This document shows positions 16,256 to 25,104 of a stretch of DNA of 64,000 bases, in pieces. The first letter of the stretch is position 1. Each line of letters begins with the position of its first letter. The translations under genes and the position numbers were made by a program. The notes under the pieces were generated by a model. The model searched no databases and was not told the DNA's origin. It saw nothing but the letters and a program-made list of their open reading frames with translations. The stretch lies in the NCBI GenBank assembly GCA_965229525.1, contig OZ245886.1, positions 1-64,000 on the forward strand, written 5' to 3'. This DNA comes from HXMU1420-13 sp965229525. Its GTDB lineage: Bacteria; Bacteroidota; Rhodothermia; Balneolales; Balneolaceae.

Positions 16256-17638
16256 TTAGAGTAATATTTCACTTAAAAAGAGTAGTGCGATGGAAAAATA
16301 AATAATGATTCCACTTACATCCACTATAGTTGCAACAAAAGGGGCAGATGATACGGCTGGATCTAATCCAAATCTCGATAAAATAAATGGCAACATTGCA
16401 CCTACGAAATTTCCGAATAATACAATAGTGAGAAGACTTAAACCTATCACTAACGCTGTCATTAATGCTTCGTAACCGATTGCGTTTCCAGCAATCATAT
16501 CCCAAAAAATAAGGGTTACAAACCCAAGCAGTCCGATGAGACCACCCAGCATAAGGCCAGAAGTAAATTCGCGGGAGAAAACCATTTTCCAATCCTCAAA
16601 CTTGATATCATCGGTTGCCAGTGCGCGAATTACCAGAGTGGCTGCCTGTGCGCCTGAATTACCACCACTAGAAATAATTAAGGGCACAAAAAAGGATAAA
16701 AATACAATCTTACTAAGAAGCTCTTCATACTGTCCCATGGTAAGTGCAGTAAGAATTTGACCAACAAAAAGGACCACAAGCCATCCTAATCGTTTCTTCA
16801 CCATTTCACCAATCGATGTTTGAGAATAGTAATCATCCAGGGCATCCATGGCAGCCATTTTCTGCATATCCTCGGTTGTTTCCTCTTCGGCTACATCAAT
16901 TACATCGTCAACTGTTACAATACCCAGCAAAATTCCTTCTGTATCGATTACAGGGAGAGCAATACGGTCGTACTTTGCGAACATCTTAACAGCTTCCTCC
17001 TGATCATCCGACACATGAAGAGCACTGAATGATGCATCCATCAATTCATCAATGGTTGTATCAAATTCTGATACGATAAGTTGTGTAATTACCAAATCAT
17101 CGATGAGGCGTTCTTTCTCATCAACCACATAAATTACGTTTAAAGTCTCGGCTACATTAGCATATTTTCGAATGTGTTCCATGCTTCGTGCTACCGTCCA
17201 TTCAGACTTTACGCGCACATAACGAGGGGTCATTAGTCGACCGACGCTATCTTCAGGGTAACCAAGTAATTTTTTAACCTGTTTTTGATCTTCTGGCCGC
17301 ATTGTGGCCATCACCATCTTGGTTAGATTCCCTGGTAATTCTTCTAAAAGGGCTACTTGATCATCCGGTTCCAGGTTACCCATTACGTCTGTAAGCTGCT
17401 GCTTGGTAAAGAGCTCGATTAACTCAACCCCCTTTCCCGAGGGTAATTCGGTAAAAACGTCAGCAGCTGTAGCTTTTTTCAAAAGCCTGAATACAACAAC
17501 TGCAATATCACCTTCTAACTCTACAAGAAGTTCGGCGATATCAGCTGGAGGAACATCCGCCAATACCTCTTTCAGGGCCACCCAGTTTTTGGCTTCAATA
17601 AGCTCCTGAAATTCCGGTTTAATTAGCTGAACTAACAT
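16256..17638 (-). CDS. mgtE: MgtE family magnesium transporter
   Basis: A 460-residue MgtE channel. Residues about 1-125 are the N domain (PADIAELLVELE, then LPGNLTKMVMATM). Two CBS domains follow at about 130-255 (GRLMTPRYVRVK and LPVIDTEGILLGIVTVDDV), and five membrane helices make up the C-terminal half (SFFVPLIISSGGNSGAQAAT is the conserved first pore signature). Cytoplasmic magnesium bound to the N and CBS domains closes the pore. It sits between rnc (96 bp upstream) and thyA (13 bp downstream) on the same strand. The 96-bp leader contains nested inverted repeats. Confidence 0.96.
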   Translation of the reverse strand: MLVQLIKPEFQELIEAKNWVALKEVLADVPPADIAELLVELEGDIAVVVFRLLKKATAADVFTELPSGKGVELIELFTKQQLTDVMGNLEPDDQVALLEELPGNLTKMVMATMRPEDQKQVKKLLGYPEDSVGRLMTPRYVRVKSEWTVARSMEHIRKYANVAETLNVIYVVDEKERLIDDLVITQLIVSEFDTTIDELMDASFSALHVSDDQEEAVKMFAKYDRIALPVIDTEGILLGIVTVDDVIDVAEEETTEDMQKMAAMDALDDYYSQTSIGEMVKKRLGWLVVLFVGQILTALTMGQYEELLSKIVFLSFFVPLIISSGGNSGAQAATLVIRALATDDIKFEDWKMVFSREFTSGLMLGGLIGLLGFVTLIFWDMIAGNAIGYEALMTALVIGLSLLTIVLFGNFVGAMLPFILSRFGLDPAVSSAPFVATIVDVSGIIIYFSIALLFLSEILL

Positions 17639-17656
17639 GAATCTACAGCCTGTGAT

Positions 17657-17707
17657 GAGAGTTTTAGGGGTTGGTCAGCACCGGCTAAGAATCGTGCTTA
17701 ATCTCTC
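17657..17707 (-). promoter_or_regulatory. Nested inverted repeats in the mgtE leader
   Basis: In the gap between rnc and mgtE, GAGAG (17657-17661) can pair with CTCTC (17703-17707), and inside it AGCAC (17677-17681) with GTGCT (17694-17698). On the minus strand this would be a two-stem RNA just before the mgtE start. It does not match the M-box or ykkC consensus that I know. Short arms make this weak. Confidence 0.2.
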
Positions 17708-17734
17708 AAAAAACAAGTAAGGAAAGGGAATTGT

Positions 17735-18478
17735 TTAGTTTTGTCCTAGAGACTGAAGTGCAACTTCTGCGGCTAATTGCTCAGCCTTCTTTTTGCTTTT
17801 TCCTACACCTGTACCTAATTCGTCCTCGCCAATTAAGACTTTAACTTCAAAGGTTCTATTGTGGCCGGGACCGGACTCGTTTATAAGTCTATACTGAGGT
17901 AAAGGCAATCTTTCGGCTTGCGTAAATTCCAGTAGTGCACTTTTGTAATTATCTATTGTATTTACCAGATCATCGAAATTGATGAACTCTGTATACACTC
18001 TCTCTACAAAACTGAAGGCGACTGTGTATCCTTTTGTGATATAAATTGCGGCAACAATAGATTCGAAAACATCAGCAAGTATACTCTTTGATACTTTTAC
18101 AACAGAGTTATTCTCTCCAATTTCCATCAAATCTTCGAAGCCTAGATGCTTTGATAAATCAGCCAGGGTTTCACCGCGTACAAGTTTAGCTCGAATTTTA
18201 GTTAAAAAACCCTCGTCTTTTTTGGGGTATCGATTGAAGAGAATTTCAGCAGCAATTAAATCTAAGACTGCATCTCCAAGAAACTCTAATCGTTCGTAAC
18301 TATCATACTTTGCATATTGATCCTGAGAAAGCATTGATCGATGCCTAAGTGCCCTTTGGAAAAGCGAAGGATCCTCAATTGTAGTACCAATTATTTTTTC
18401 TAACTCGAGAAGTCGGTGGCTCTTACCGGCTGATTTTTTTCCAGTATTGGAAAATAAAGACCGGAGTAAAGCCCGCAT
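17735..18478 (-). CDS. rnc: Ribonuclease III
   Basis: A 247-residue RNase III that cleaves double-stranded RNA in rRNA and mRNA processing. The nuclease domain carries the family signature YERLEFLGDAVLDLI, with a later DVFESIVAAIY giving the second set of acidic metal ligands. The double-stranded RNA-binding domain occupies roughly the last 70 residues (NYKSALLEFTQAERLPLPQY to KSKKKAEQLAAEVAL). It is the last member of the fatty acid cluster, beginning 1 bp after fabF. The plsX-fab-acpP-fabF-rnc order is common in bacteria. Confidence 0.97.
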   Translation of the reverse strand: MRALLRSLFSNTGKKSAGKSHRLLELEKIIGTTIEDPSLFQRALRHRSMLSQDQYAKYDSYERLEFLGDAVLDLIAAEILFNRYPKKDEGFLTKIRAKLVRGETLADLSKHLGFEDLMEIGENNSVVKVSKSILADVFESIVAAIYITKGYTVAFSFVERVYTEFINFDDLVNTIDNYKSALLEFTQAERLPLPQYRLINESGPGHNRTFEVKVLIGEDELGTGVGKSKKKAEQLAAEVALQSLGQN

Positions 18479-18479
18479 T

Positions 18480-19724
18480 TTATTCCTCGTATTTCTTGAA
18501 TACTAATGTTGAGTTATGACCACCGAAACCAAATGCATTATTCATTGCGTACTTTACATCCCTAACCATAGATTCATTGGCTGTGTAATTTAAATCACAT
18601 TCAGGGTCTTGGTTATCTACATTTATCGTAGGTGGAACCGTCCCATGATAGATGGCAAGTAATGAAGCAACCGACTCAATCGCACCAGCTGCACCTAATG
18701 TGTGCCCAGTCATGGATTTAGTCGAATTTAAATTAATGTTGTATGCATGATCGCCAAAGACTTGCTTGATGGAATTAGTTTCAGCAATATCACCTAGAGG
18801 TGTTGATGTTCCATGCATATTTATATGGTCAACATCTTCAACTGAGATTCCAGCAGCGTTTAATGCATTATTCATAGCAAGTTTCACTCCTCCACCTTCA
18901 GGGTCGGGTGCAGTAATATGAAAGGCATCACCAGAATAACCATAGCCAACAATCTCGCCATATATACGAGCTCCGCGGTTTTTTGCTGATTCCAGTTCTT
19001 CCAAAAAGAAAATTCCAGAACCCTCACCTAAAACAAAACCATCTCTGTCGGTGTCGAATGGTCTCGAAGCGCGCTCTGGCTCATCGTTTCGGGTTGACAT
19101 GGCTTTCATAGCGTTAAATCCGGCAATTCCAATCCTGGTTATAGGGGCTTCTGTACCACCTGTTACTGCAAAATCAGATTGGCCATAACGAATCATGTCA
19201 TAGGCAATTCCTATGTTATGCGAACCTGTTGCACAAGCAGAAACTGCGCAGAAATTTGGGCCACGAAATCCGTGTCTAATTGAGATTTGTCCTGAAACTA
19301 AATCGGGGATTAACATTGGGATGAAGAATGGCGACACCCCTCGAACGCCTCTTTCATGAAGTTGAACCGATTGATCGTAAAATGTTTTCATTCCACCGAT
19401 TCCAGTACCAACAATTACAGCAACCCTATCTTTATTAATTGCTTCAATATCCACTTCAGAGTCATCTAAAGCTTCTTTTGCTGCAATTATAGCGTATTGA
19501 GCTACTAAATCAAGTCGGCGTGCATCTTTACGTTCGAAGTAATCTTCTGGATTATAATCTTCGATCTGAGCAGCAAACTTGGTTGGTAAATCGGAGGTAT
19601 CGAAATGTTCGATAGTTCGGGCACCACTCTTTCCTGAAACTAAACCGTTCCAAAAATCGGGTGCGCTCTTACCTATTGGAGTAAGAGCGCCAATTCCCGT
19701 AATTACGACTCTTCGTTCACTCAT
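18480..19724 (-). CDS. fabF: 3-oxoacyl-ACP synthase II (KAS II)
   Basis: A 414-residue condensing enzyme that elongates acyl-ACP with malonyl-ACP. The nucleophile is Cys164 in AVSACATGSHN, and the two catalytic His residues are in HMHGTSTPLGD (near 305) and STKSMTGHTLGAAGA (near 341). Length and motifs are standard. It lies 21 bp after acpP and 1 bp before rnc in the fatty-acid synthesis operon. Confidence 0.97.
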   Translation of the reverse strand: MSERRVVITGIGALTPIGKSAPDFWNGLVSGKSGARTIEHFDTSDLPTKFAAQIEDYNPEDYFERKDARRLDLVAQYAIIAAKEALDDSEVDIEAINKDRVAVIVGTGIGGMKTFYDQSVQLHERGVRGVSPFFIPMLIPDLVSGQISIRHGFRGPNFCAVSACATGSHNIGIAYDMIRYGQSDFAVTGGTEAPITRIGIAGFNAMKAMSTRNDEPERASRPFDTDRDGFVLGEGSGIFFLEELESAKNRGARIYGEIVGYGYSGDAFHITAPDPEGGGVKLAMNNALNAAGISVEDVDHINMHGTSTPLGDIAETNSIKQVFGDHAYNINLNSTKSMTGHTLGAAGAIESVASLLAIYHGTVPPTINVDNQDPECDLNYTANESMVRDVKYAMNNAFGFGGHNSTLVFKKYEE

Positions 19725-19745
19725 AATTTATGAGAGACTAGATAT

Positions 19746-19985
19746 TTAAGAAAGTTTACCTGATAGGTAAGTTACTGCATCACCAACAGTTGCAATGTTT
19801 TCTGCATCTTCATCAGGGATACTTAGATCAAATTCTTTTTCGAATTCCATGATAAGTTCTACGGTATCTAAAGAATCTGCACCAAGATCATTTGTGAAGT
19901 TTGCATCAGCAACTACTTCTGAATCATCAACTCCTAACTTGTCAACGATAATATCTTTTACTTTTGATTCTACATCTTGTGACAT
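19746..19985 (-). CDS. acpP: Acyl carrier protein
   Basis: A 79-residue acidic acyl carrier protein. Ser38 in the LGADSLDTVELIMEFE motif is the 4'-phosphopantetheine attachment site. It carries acyl intermediates for all Fab enzymes in this operon and for lipid A and phospholipid synthesis. The gap to the upstream fabG is 84 bp, the largest within the core fab cluster, and it contains a perfect 18-nt palindrome. Confidence 0.98.
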   Translation of the reverse strand: MSQDVESKVKDIIVDKLGVDDSEVVADANFTNDLGADSLDTVELIMEFEKEFDLSIPDEDAENIATVGDAVTYLSGKLS

Positions 19986-20052
19986 AATGTGTCCTGTTAT
20001 ATATAGTTATGGGTAATTTTTTTGTAAAACGATGGGAAATTAAACATTCATG

Positions 20053-20070
20053 AATGGTTGCGCAACCATT
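20053..20070. promoter_or_regulatory. 18-nt perfect palindrome between fabG and acpP
   Basis: AATGGTTGCGCAACCATT is a perfect palindrome beginning at the fabG stop codon and lying about 70 bp before acpP on the minus strand. There is no T run after it, so it is not a typical terminator. Options are an operator for a lipid regulator, an RNA processing or stability hairpin that lets acpP be expressed above the rest of the operon, or a transcription attenuation site. The palindrome is certain; its role is inferred. Confidence 0.5.
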
Positions 20071-20819
20071 TACATAGCCATTCCTCCATCAACTCGAATA
20101 ACCTCGCCTGTAATGTAACTACTCATGTCTGAGGCTAGAAAAACAACTGCATCAGCTACTTCTTGAGCTTCTCCGGCTCGGCCAAGTGGTGTCGCCGCTT
20201 TGATTCCATCAAGTACTTTTTCACCTAGCGTTTCAGTCATATCCGTAGTAATGTAACCTGGAGCTATTACATTTGAGCGTACTCCTCGAGAAGCTAATTC
20301 TTTAGCATAGGATTTTGTAAATCCGATAATTCCAGCTTTCGAAGCTGAATAATTAGCCTGGCCTGCATTACCATTCAATCCTACCACAGAACTAATGTTA
20401 ATTACAGAACCGCCTTTATTTTTCATCATTGGACGAGCACAGGCTTTAGAGTAATTAAAGATACTTTTCAAATTTGTAGTGATTACATCATCCCAATCAC
20501 TTTCAGTCATTCTAAGAAGCAAAGTATCTCTGGTTATACCTGCGTTATTAACAAGAACATCCAATTTACCCCAGTCAGATACAATTTCTTCGATAACATT
20601 GGTTGCTCCGTCAAAATCAACAGCATCTGCCTGTAATGCCTTTGCCTGGCGCCCCAACGCTTCTATTTCAGCTTTAACCTCTTTGGCTGCATCTGCAGAT
20701 CGGGCATACGTTATCGCTACATCTGCTCCAAATTTTGCTAGTGAAATTGCAATAGCTTTTCCAATTCCTCTACTTCCACCTGTCACCAGACAGGTTTTTC
20801 CTTCTAATGATAATCCCAT
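20070..20819 (-). CDS. fabG: 3-oxoacyl-ACP reductase
   Basis: A 249-residue short-chain dehydrogenase that reduces 3-oxoacyl-ACP with NADPH. The Rossmann motif TGGSRGIGKAIA lies at 13-24, NNAG follows in strand 4, and the catalytic tetrad includes Ser (INISSVVG), Tyr157 and Lys161 (YSASK). The C-terminal ITGEVIRVDGGMAM is typical. It starts 6 bp after fabD. Confidence 0.97.
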   Translation of the reverse strand: MGLSLEGKTCLVTGGSRGIGKAIAISLAKFGADVAITYARSADAAKEVKAEIEALGRQAKALQADAVDFDGATNVIEEIVSDWGKLDVLVNNAGITRDTLLLRMTESDWDDVITTNLKSIFNYSKACARPMMKNKGGSVINISSVVGLNGNAGQANYSASKAGIIGFTKSYAKELASRGVRSNVIAPGYITTDMTETLGEKVLDGIKAATPLGRAGEAQEVADAVVFLASDMSSYITGEVIRVDGGMAM

Positions 20820-20825
20820 GATAGT

Positions 20826-21713
20826 TTATTGATGACCTGAAATTTCAGCTTTTCTATTCGTTCTTTTTACCAATCCTTGTAACACTTTACCTGGGCCAAC
20901 TTCAACAAATGAAGATGCCCCATTTTCCATCATATTCAGCAGGGTTTGTGTCCAACGGACTGGGTTTAGTAACTGATTTAACAAGTTACTTCTAATTTCT
21001 TCAATATCTGTTGTTGGCTTTGCAGTATAATTGCTGTAGATAGGACAAGTTGGCGTTTTGATAACCAGGTTTTCAAGCTCAGACCTAAGTCCATCTAATG
21101 CCGGTTGCATTAAACTAGAATGAAATGCTCCACTTACCGGTAGTAGTTTTGCCATTCTAGCTCCCTTTTCCGTAGCAATTTCCACGGCTTTCTCCACGGC
21201 TTCAATATATCCTGAGATTACTAATTGCCCAGGACTATTGTAGTTTGCAGCTACAACCTCTTTACCTGTTGCTTTAGAAGCTTCTGCGCAAACTTGCTCG
21301 ACAATTTGATCATCCATTCCAATTATAGCAGCCATTGTTCCTGGGTTCTCTGTTCCAGCTTGCTGCATTAATTGCCCTCTTTTGCGGACTATCTTAAGTG
21401 CCTCTTCAAAAGCAATAGCTCCACATGCAACTAATGCACTAAATTCACCTAAACTATGCCCTGCAACCATATCTGGCTTTGCTTTCAACGTCTCGAATAA
21501 AGCAACAGAATGAAGAAAAATTGCTGGTTGAGTGTATTCCGTTTGTTTAAGAGTTTCTTCAGGTCCTTCGAACATAATCGATTTCAGATCAACTCCCAGA
21601 ATCTCATTTGCAGCATCAAAACGAGCTTTCACCGCTTCATTCGAATCGTAATGGTTCTTGCCCATTCCCACGAATTGTGAGCCTTGCCCCGGAAAAAGAT
21701 AAGATGAACTCAT
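20826..21713 (-). CDS. fabD: Malonyl-CoA:ACP transacylase
   Basis: A 295-residue FabD that transfers malonyl from CoA to ACP. It has the N-terminal FPGQGSQFVGMG motif, catalytic Ser87 in GHSLGEFSAL, the catalytic His in SGAFHSSLMQPA, and a C-terminal VGPGKVLQGLVKR. One base separates its start from the fabH stop. Confidence 0.97.
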   Translation of the reverse strand: MSSSYLFPGQGSQFVGMGKNHYDSNEAVKARFDAANEILGVDLKSIMFEGPEETLKQTEYTQPAIFLHSVALFETLKAKPDMVAGHSLGEFSALVACGAIAFEEALKIVRKRGQLMQQAGTENPGTMAAIIGMDDQIVEQVCAEASKATGKEVVAANYNSPGQLVISGYIEAVEKAVEIATEKGARMAKLLPVSGAFHSSLMQPALDGLRSELENLVIKTPTCPIYSNYTAKPTTDIEEIRSNLLNQLLNPVRWTQTLLNMMENGASSFVEVGPGKVLQGLVKRTNRKAEISGHQ

Positions 21714-21714
21714 G

Positions 21715-22704
21715 TTATAAACTCCACTTTACGTATACTGCGCCCCAGGTAAATCCACCGCCAAATGCTGCAAGGATTAAATTATCACCTTTATTAAGCT
21801 TGTTTTTCCAATCGTACAGACATAGAGGAATAGTTCCTGCAGTCGTGTTTCCGTATTTATCGATATTAATCATTACTTTGTCGGATGATACACCCATTCG
21901 ATTTGCAGTTGCATCAATAATTCGAAGATTTGCCTGATGCGGAACCAACCAAGCGACATCATCGGCAGTTAAATTATTTTTCTCCATTATTTCTAGAGAA
22001 ACATCTGCCATACCCATTGTAGCTTTTTTGAAAACTGCGCGACCATCCTGCGTGATAAAATGTTGTCTGGCTGCTACCGTCTCAGCTGTAGAAGGATTCA
22101 ATGAGCCACCTGCATGTTGATATAAACTACAATTAGTGTCACCTTCTGTGTAATGAATACTGTTTATGATGCCTGTTTCATCTTCGGATTCTTCTAGCAA
22201 AACAGCACCGGCTCCATCACCAAAAAGAATACATGTTGTTCGATCTGTGTAATCAAGAATTGAACTCATTTTATCAGATCCAATTACAAGCACTTTCTTA
22301 GCCTGGCCAGACTCAATAAAACTAGCACCTGTTGTGAGTGCATAAATAAATCCGGAGCAGGCTGCAGATAAATCAAAGGCAAAAGCTTTTTTTGCACCAA
22401 TCATTTCCTGCACTAAACAAGCAGTTGCCGGGAATAAATAGTCAGGTGTTACTGTCGCAACGATTACTAGATCGATTTCCATTGGATCTACACCAGCTTC
22501 TTCTAGTGCTTCTTTTGATGCCTCCGCACCCATGAACGCACTGGCTTTAGTGGGATCTTTTAAAATTCTGCGCTCACTAATACCAGTTCTTGTACGAATC
22601 CATTCATCATTCGTATCCACCAATTTCTCAAGTTCAAAATTGGTTAATCGATATTCAGGTAAATAGTGCCCTACGGATGAAATCTTTGCTCTTTTTACTT
22701 CCAT
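21715..22704 (-). CDS. fabH: 3-oxoacyl-ACP synthase III (KAS III)
   Basis: A 329-residue initiation enzyme that condenses an acyl-CoA primer with malonyl-ACP. Catalytic Cys116 is in DLSAACSGFIYAL, His in VPHQANLRI, and Asn in YGNTTAGTIP. Length is standard. It is 12 bp after plsX and 1 bp before fabD. Only one fabH is present in this cluster; whether it prefers branched primers cannot be read from the sequence. Confidence 0.97.
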   Translation of the reverse strand: MEVKRAKISSVGHYLPEYRLTNFELEKLVDTNDEWIRTRTGISERRILKDPTKASAFMGAEASKEALEEAGVDPMEIDLVIVATVTPDYLFPATACLVQEMIGAKKAFAFDLSAACSGFIYALTTGASFIESGQAKKVLVIGSDKMSSILDYTDRTTCILFGDGAGAVLLEESEDETGIINSIHYTEGDTNCSLYQHAGGSLNPSTAETVAARQHFITQDGRAVFKKATMGMADVSLEIMEKNNLTADDVAWLVPHQANLRIIDATANRMGVSSDKVMINIDKYGNTTAGTIPLCLYDWKNKLNKGDNLILAAFGGGFTWGAVYVKWSL

Positions 22705-22716
22705 AAATGGGTGTGA

Positions 22717-23700
22717 TCAATTTAGAGATGCGACAATTTTGCCATTAATATCGCTATCAACACAGTTAATAGCCGATTTAATCATATTTTTTATTGCTAA
22801 AGCTGAACTGCCTCCGTGTCCAACAACGCTAACACCATTAACTCCAAGGAATGGTAAACCACCAACAGTTTCATAGTTAAACGGGGCTAATGAAGCTTTA
22901 AGCACCTTTTGTGCTGCCCATAGCTCAAGTTTGGCCATTAAACCACCTTTAGCAGAATCCTTAACCATTTGCTTCAATGCTTTAGGAATTGATTCACCGA
23001 ACTTTAGTAGAATGTTACCAACTAATGCGTCTGTTACATAGACATCAGCTTTGGCTGGAAATATATCTCTTCCCTCAACATTTCCAACAAAATCATCTAA
23101 TTGTTTTAAATGCTCGTGAATCGCCTTCAGATTATCAGTTCCTTTACCTTCTTCTTCCCCAACATTCAGCAAACCTACTTTAGGCTTTTCAATTCCCATG
23201 ATTTGCTCAGCAAAGATTTGTCCCATTTTCGCAAATTGAAGTGCCATTTCCGGCTTAATTTCGAGGTTTGCTCCTGCGTCTACTAGAAGTCGAAATCCCT
23301 TAAGTGTTGGATAATAAGCTGCAATGGTTGGTCTAAGTACACCTTTAAGCCGACCTAAAATCAATGTAGAAGCAGACAATAAGGCGCCAGTGTTCCCGGC
23401 GCTAACAAATGCCTGGCATTTATTTTCTTTATGCTGATTCAATCCTACCGCAATAGATGAATCTTTTTTGCTTTTTACTGCTGCTGATGCTGAATCTTGC
23501 ATAGTTACAATTTCAGGTGCATCTACAATAGAGATTCTGGCAGAATCAAAGGAATGGTTTTTTAACTCATCCTCAATTAATTGCGATGGACCAACAAGAA
23601 TAATTCTAAGTGACTGATATTCAGTCAACGCTAGTAATGCACCCTCGACAGGATTCTTAGGAAAAAAATCACCGCCGACTGCATCAACAGCAACAATCAT
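22717..23700 (-). CDS. plsX: Phosphate acyltransferase PlsX
   Basis: A 327-residue PlsX, which makes acyl-phosphate from acyl-ACP for phospholipid synthesis. It shows the N-terminal DAVGGDFFPKNPVEGA (the family usually has DAMGGD), FVSAGNTGALLSAS, LVDAGANLEIKPE, and the C-terminal GGLPFLGVNGVSVVGHGGS. It lies 5 bp after rpmF, matching the widespread DUF177-rpmF-plsX-fabH order. Confidence 0.97.
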   Translation of the reverse strand: MIVAVDAVGGDFFPKNPVEGALLALTEYQSLRIILVGPSQLIEDELKNHSFDSARISIVDAPEIVTMQDSASAAVKSKKDSSIAVGLNQHKENKCQAFVSAGNTGALLSASTLILGRLKGVLRPTIAAYYPTLKGFRLLVDAGANLEIKPEMALQFAKMGQIFAEQIMGIEKPKVGLLNVGEEEGKGTDNLKAIHEHLKQLDDFVGNVEGRDIFPAKADVYVTDALVGNILLKFGESIPKALKQMVKDSAKGGLMAKLELWAAQKVLKASLAPFNYETVGGLPFLGVNGVSVVGHGGSSALAIKNMIKSAINCVDSDINGKIVASLN

Positions 23701-23705
23701 GATGT

Positions 23706-23885
23706 TTAATTAGCTACATTAATTACCTGGCGCCCTCTGTAGTATCCACAAGCTGGGCAAGCATGGTGGTATTTATGTAGTTCTCCACAATTTGAGCATT
23801 TTGCTAATGTAACATCAGCGATAGCGTGATGAGAACGTCTTTTATTTCTTCTGGCTTTTGATATTTTTCGCTTAGGATGTGCCAT
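23706..23885 (-). CDS. rpmF: 50S ribosomal protein L32
   Basis: A 59-residue L32 read directly on the minus strand: it begins MAHPKRKISKARRNKRRSHH and contains the zinc-ribbon cysteines in CSNCGE (Cys30, Cys33) and CPACGYYRGR (Cys43, Cys46). The gene sits 18 bp after the DUF177 gene and 5 bp before plsX, exactly where L32 is expected in bacteria. It is short enough to be missed by length-filtered gene finding. Confidence 0.97.
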   Translation of the reverse strand: MAHPKRKISKARRNKRRSHHAIADVTLAKCSNCGELHKYHHACPACGYYRGRQVINVAN

Positions 23886-23903
23886 GATCTATAATCTAAC
23901 TAG

Positions 23904-24404
23904 TTATTTCTTTAAATCTTTTAATGCCGCCCATCTTGGATCTATGGCTTCTTCATCCACTTCAGGTTTACCAAACGACTGAGTTTCGAACTCTTTGGCA
24001 ATTCCCTGATCATCCAAAAAACGCGGGTGTAATTTCTTTGCAGGTACATGAACCAGAATAGTGTCTAACACATCCTGTTCTATGTTTATCTCATTTCTTT
24101 GAGTGTCAATCTTCCTGATTGCACCGATGTTATCTTCTTCTTCAACCTCTGAATCATACTTAAATAGAATTTCATAGAGTTGGTTTACATGGTGTGAAAA
24201 AGTGTCTAGAGATCTATCGCAGATTAAACCAACCTCAACATTAATTGTTAGCTTAGCACGTATGAAATGAGCACTTTTTTCAAAGTCCACCATTATTTCG
24301 CCTGCAATTAAATCTACTTCACCAAGATCAAGTGAGCTCGATTCGAGCACTAGATTTTTAGAGCTTTTTCCATCAGGTATTTCAAAGATCTTAAAGGTAA
24401 ACAT
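23904..24404 (-). CDS. DUF177 (YceD-like) protein, 23S rRNA/ribosome-associated
   Basis: A 166-residue DUF177 protein when started at the ATG at 24404 (MFTFKIFEIPDG). A longer frame begins at 24488 but would overlap the upstream kinase gene by 32 bp. AAGGAG placed 6 nt before the 24404 ATG supports the shorter form. The conserved core is LICDRSLDTFSHHV, with an acidic middle and a C-terminal DPRWAALKDLKK, as usual in this family. YceD homologues pair with rpmF across bacteria and have been linked to 23S rRNA accumulation. It is cotranscribed with rpmF and plsX. Confidence 0.9.
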   Translation of the reverse strand: MFTFKIFEIPDGKSSKNLVLESSSLDLGEVDLIAGEIMVDFEKSAHFIRAKLTINVEVGLICDRSLDTFSHHVNQLYEILFKYDSEVEEEDNIGAIRKIDTQRNEINIEQDVLDTILVHVPAKKLHPRFLDDQGIAKEFETQSFGKPEVDEEAIDPRWAALKDLKK

Positions 24405-24456
24405 GTTCATCTCCTTTACAGCCAGCAAAGATACGGAACTTACTATTGCCTTACAA

Positions 24457-25092
24457 TTAGTTAAATAACCCGTAAATCCTTTGTTCAATTAATTCGATAA
24501 TTTTACCGAGGTCTTCAGGATTGTTTACAAAATCCAAATCATCTGTGTCGATGATAAGCTTTTCGTATGCATAACGATCAATCCAATCCTCATATAACCG
24601 ATTTAATCGCTCCAGATAATCAATTCGGATAGTGTTTTCATAATCTCTACCTCTTTGCTGAATCTGTCGAACCAAAGTAGGTACTTGAGCTCGAAGGTAA
24701 ATCAACAAGTCTGGTGGGCGCAAATAATGACTCATTTCATGAAATAGAGCTTCATAATTATTAAAATCACGATCACTCATCAAATTCATCTCATGCAGAT
24801 TTTTCGCAAATATTTCTACATCTTCATAAATAGTTCTATCCTGGATTAAACTCACCTGCTGTTCAAGCATTTCTTTTTGATGCCTAAAGCGACTCGACAG
24901 GAAATAAATTTGAAGATTAAAGCTCCATCGAAGCATATCCTCATAGAAATCTGCCAGATATGGATTATCATCAACAGACTCGTAAAACGCCTGCCAATTA
25001 AAATGCTTTGAAAGTAATCCTGTTAACGACGACTTTCCAGCCCCAATATTTCCAGCGACCGCGATGTATTTAGATTTTGATTGATCCTGCAC
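24457..25092 (-). CDS. Deoxynucleoside kinase (dGK/dCK/dAK family)
   Basis: A 211-residue deoxynucleoside kinase that phosphorylates salvaged deoxynucleosides. The Walker A is GNIGAGKSSL (14-23), the substrate-binding Glu-containing FYESVDDNPYLADFY follows, and the DRS-like motif is IQDRTIYED. A LID-type Arg-rich segment QIQQRGRDYE lies near 145. The family covers dGuo, dAdo and dCyd kinases, and specificity is not assignable by eye. It begins 12 bp after pgi and precedes the DUF177 gene by 52 bp. Together with thyA and folA downstream it suggests dNTP supply is partly encoded in this array. Confidence 0.92.
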   Translation of the reverse strand: MQDQSKSKYIAVAGNIGAGKSSLTGLLSKHFNWQAFYESVDDNPYLADFYEDMLRWSFNLQIYFLSSRFRHQKEMLEQQVSLIQDRTIYEDVEIFAKNLHEMNLMSDRDFNNYEALFHEMSHYLRPPDLLIYLRAQVPTLVRQIQQRGRDYENTIRIDYLERLNRLYEDWIDRYAYEKLIIDTDDLDFVNNPEDLGKIIELIEQRIYGLFN

Positions 25093-25104
25093 AATAGTTT
25101 TTTA

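Noticed and set aside
20053..20070. Intrinsic terminator between fabG and acpP
   Set aside because: No T run follows on the minus strand and the operon continues.
23904..24488. Longer DUF177 protein starting at 24488
   Set aside because: It would overlap the kinase gene by 32 bp and add a non-family leader; AAGGAG spaced 6 nt before the ATG at 24404 marks the better start.
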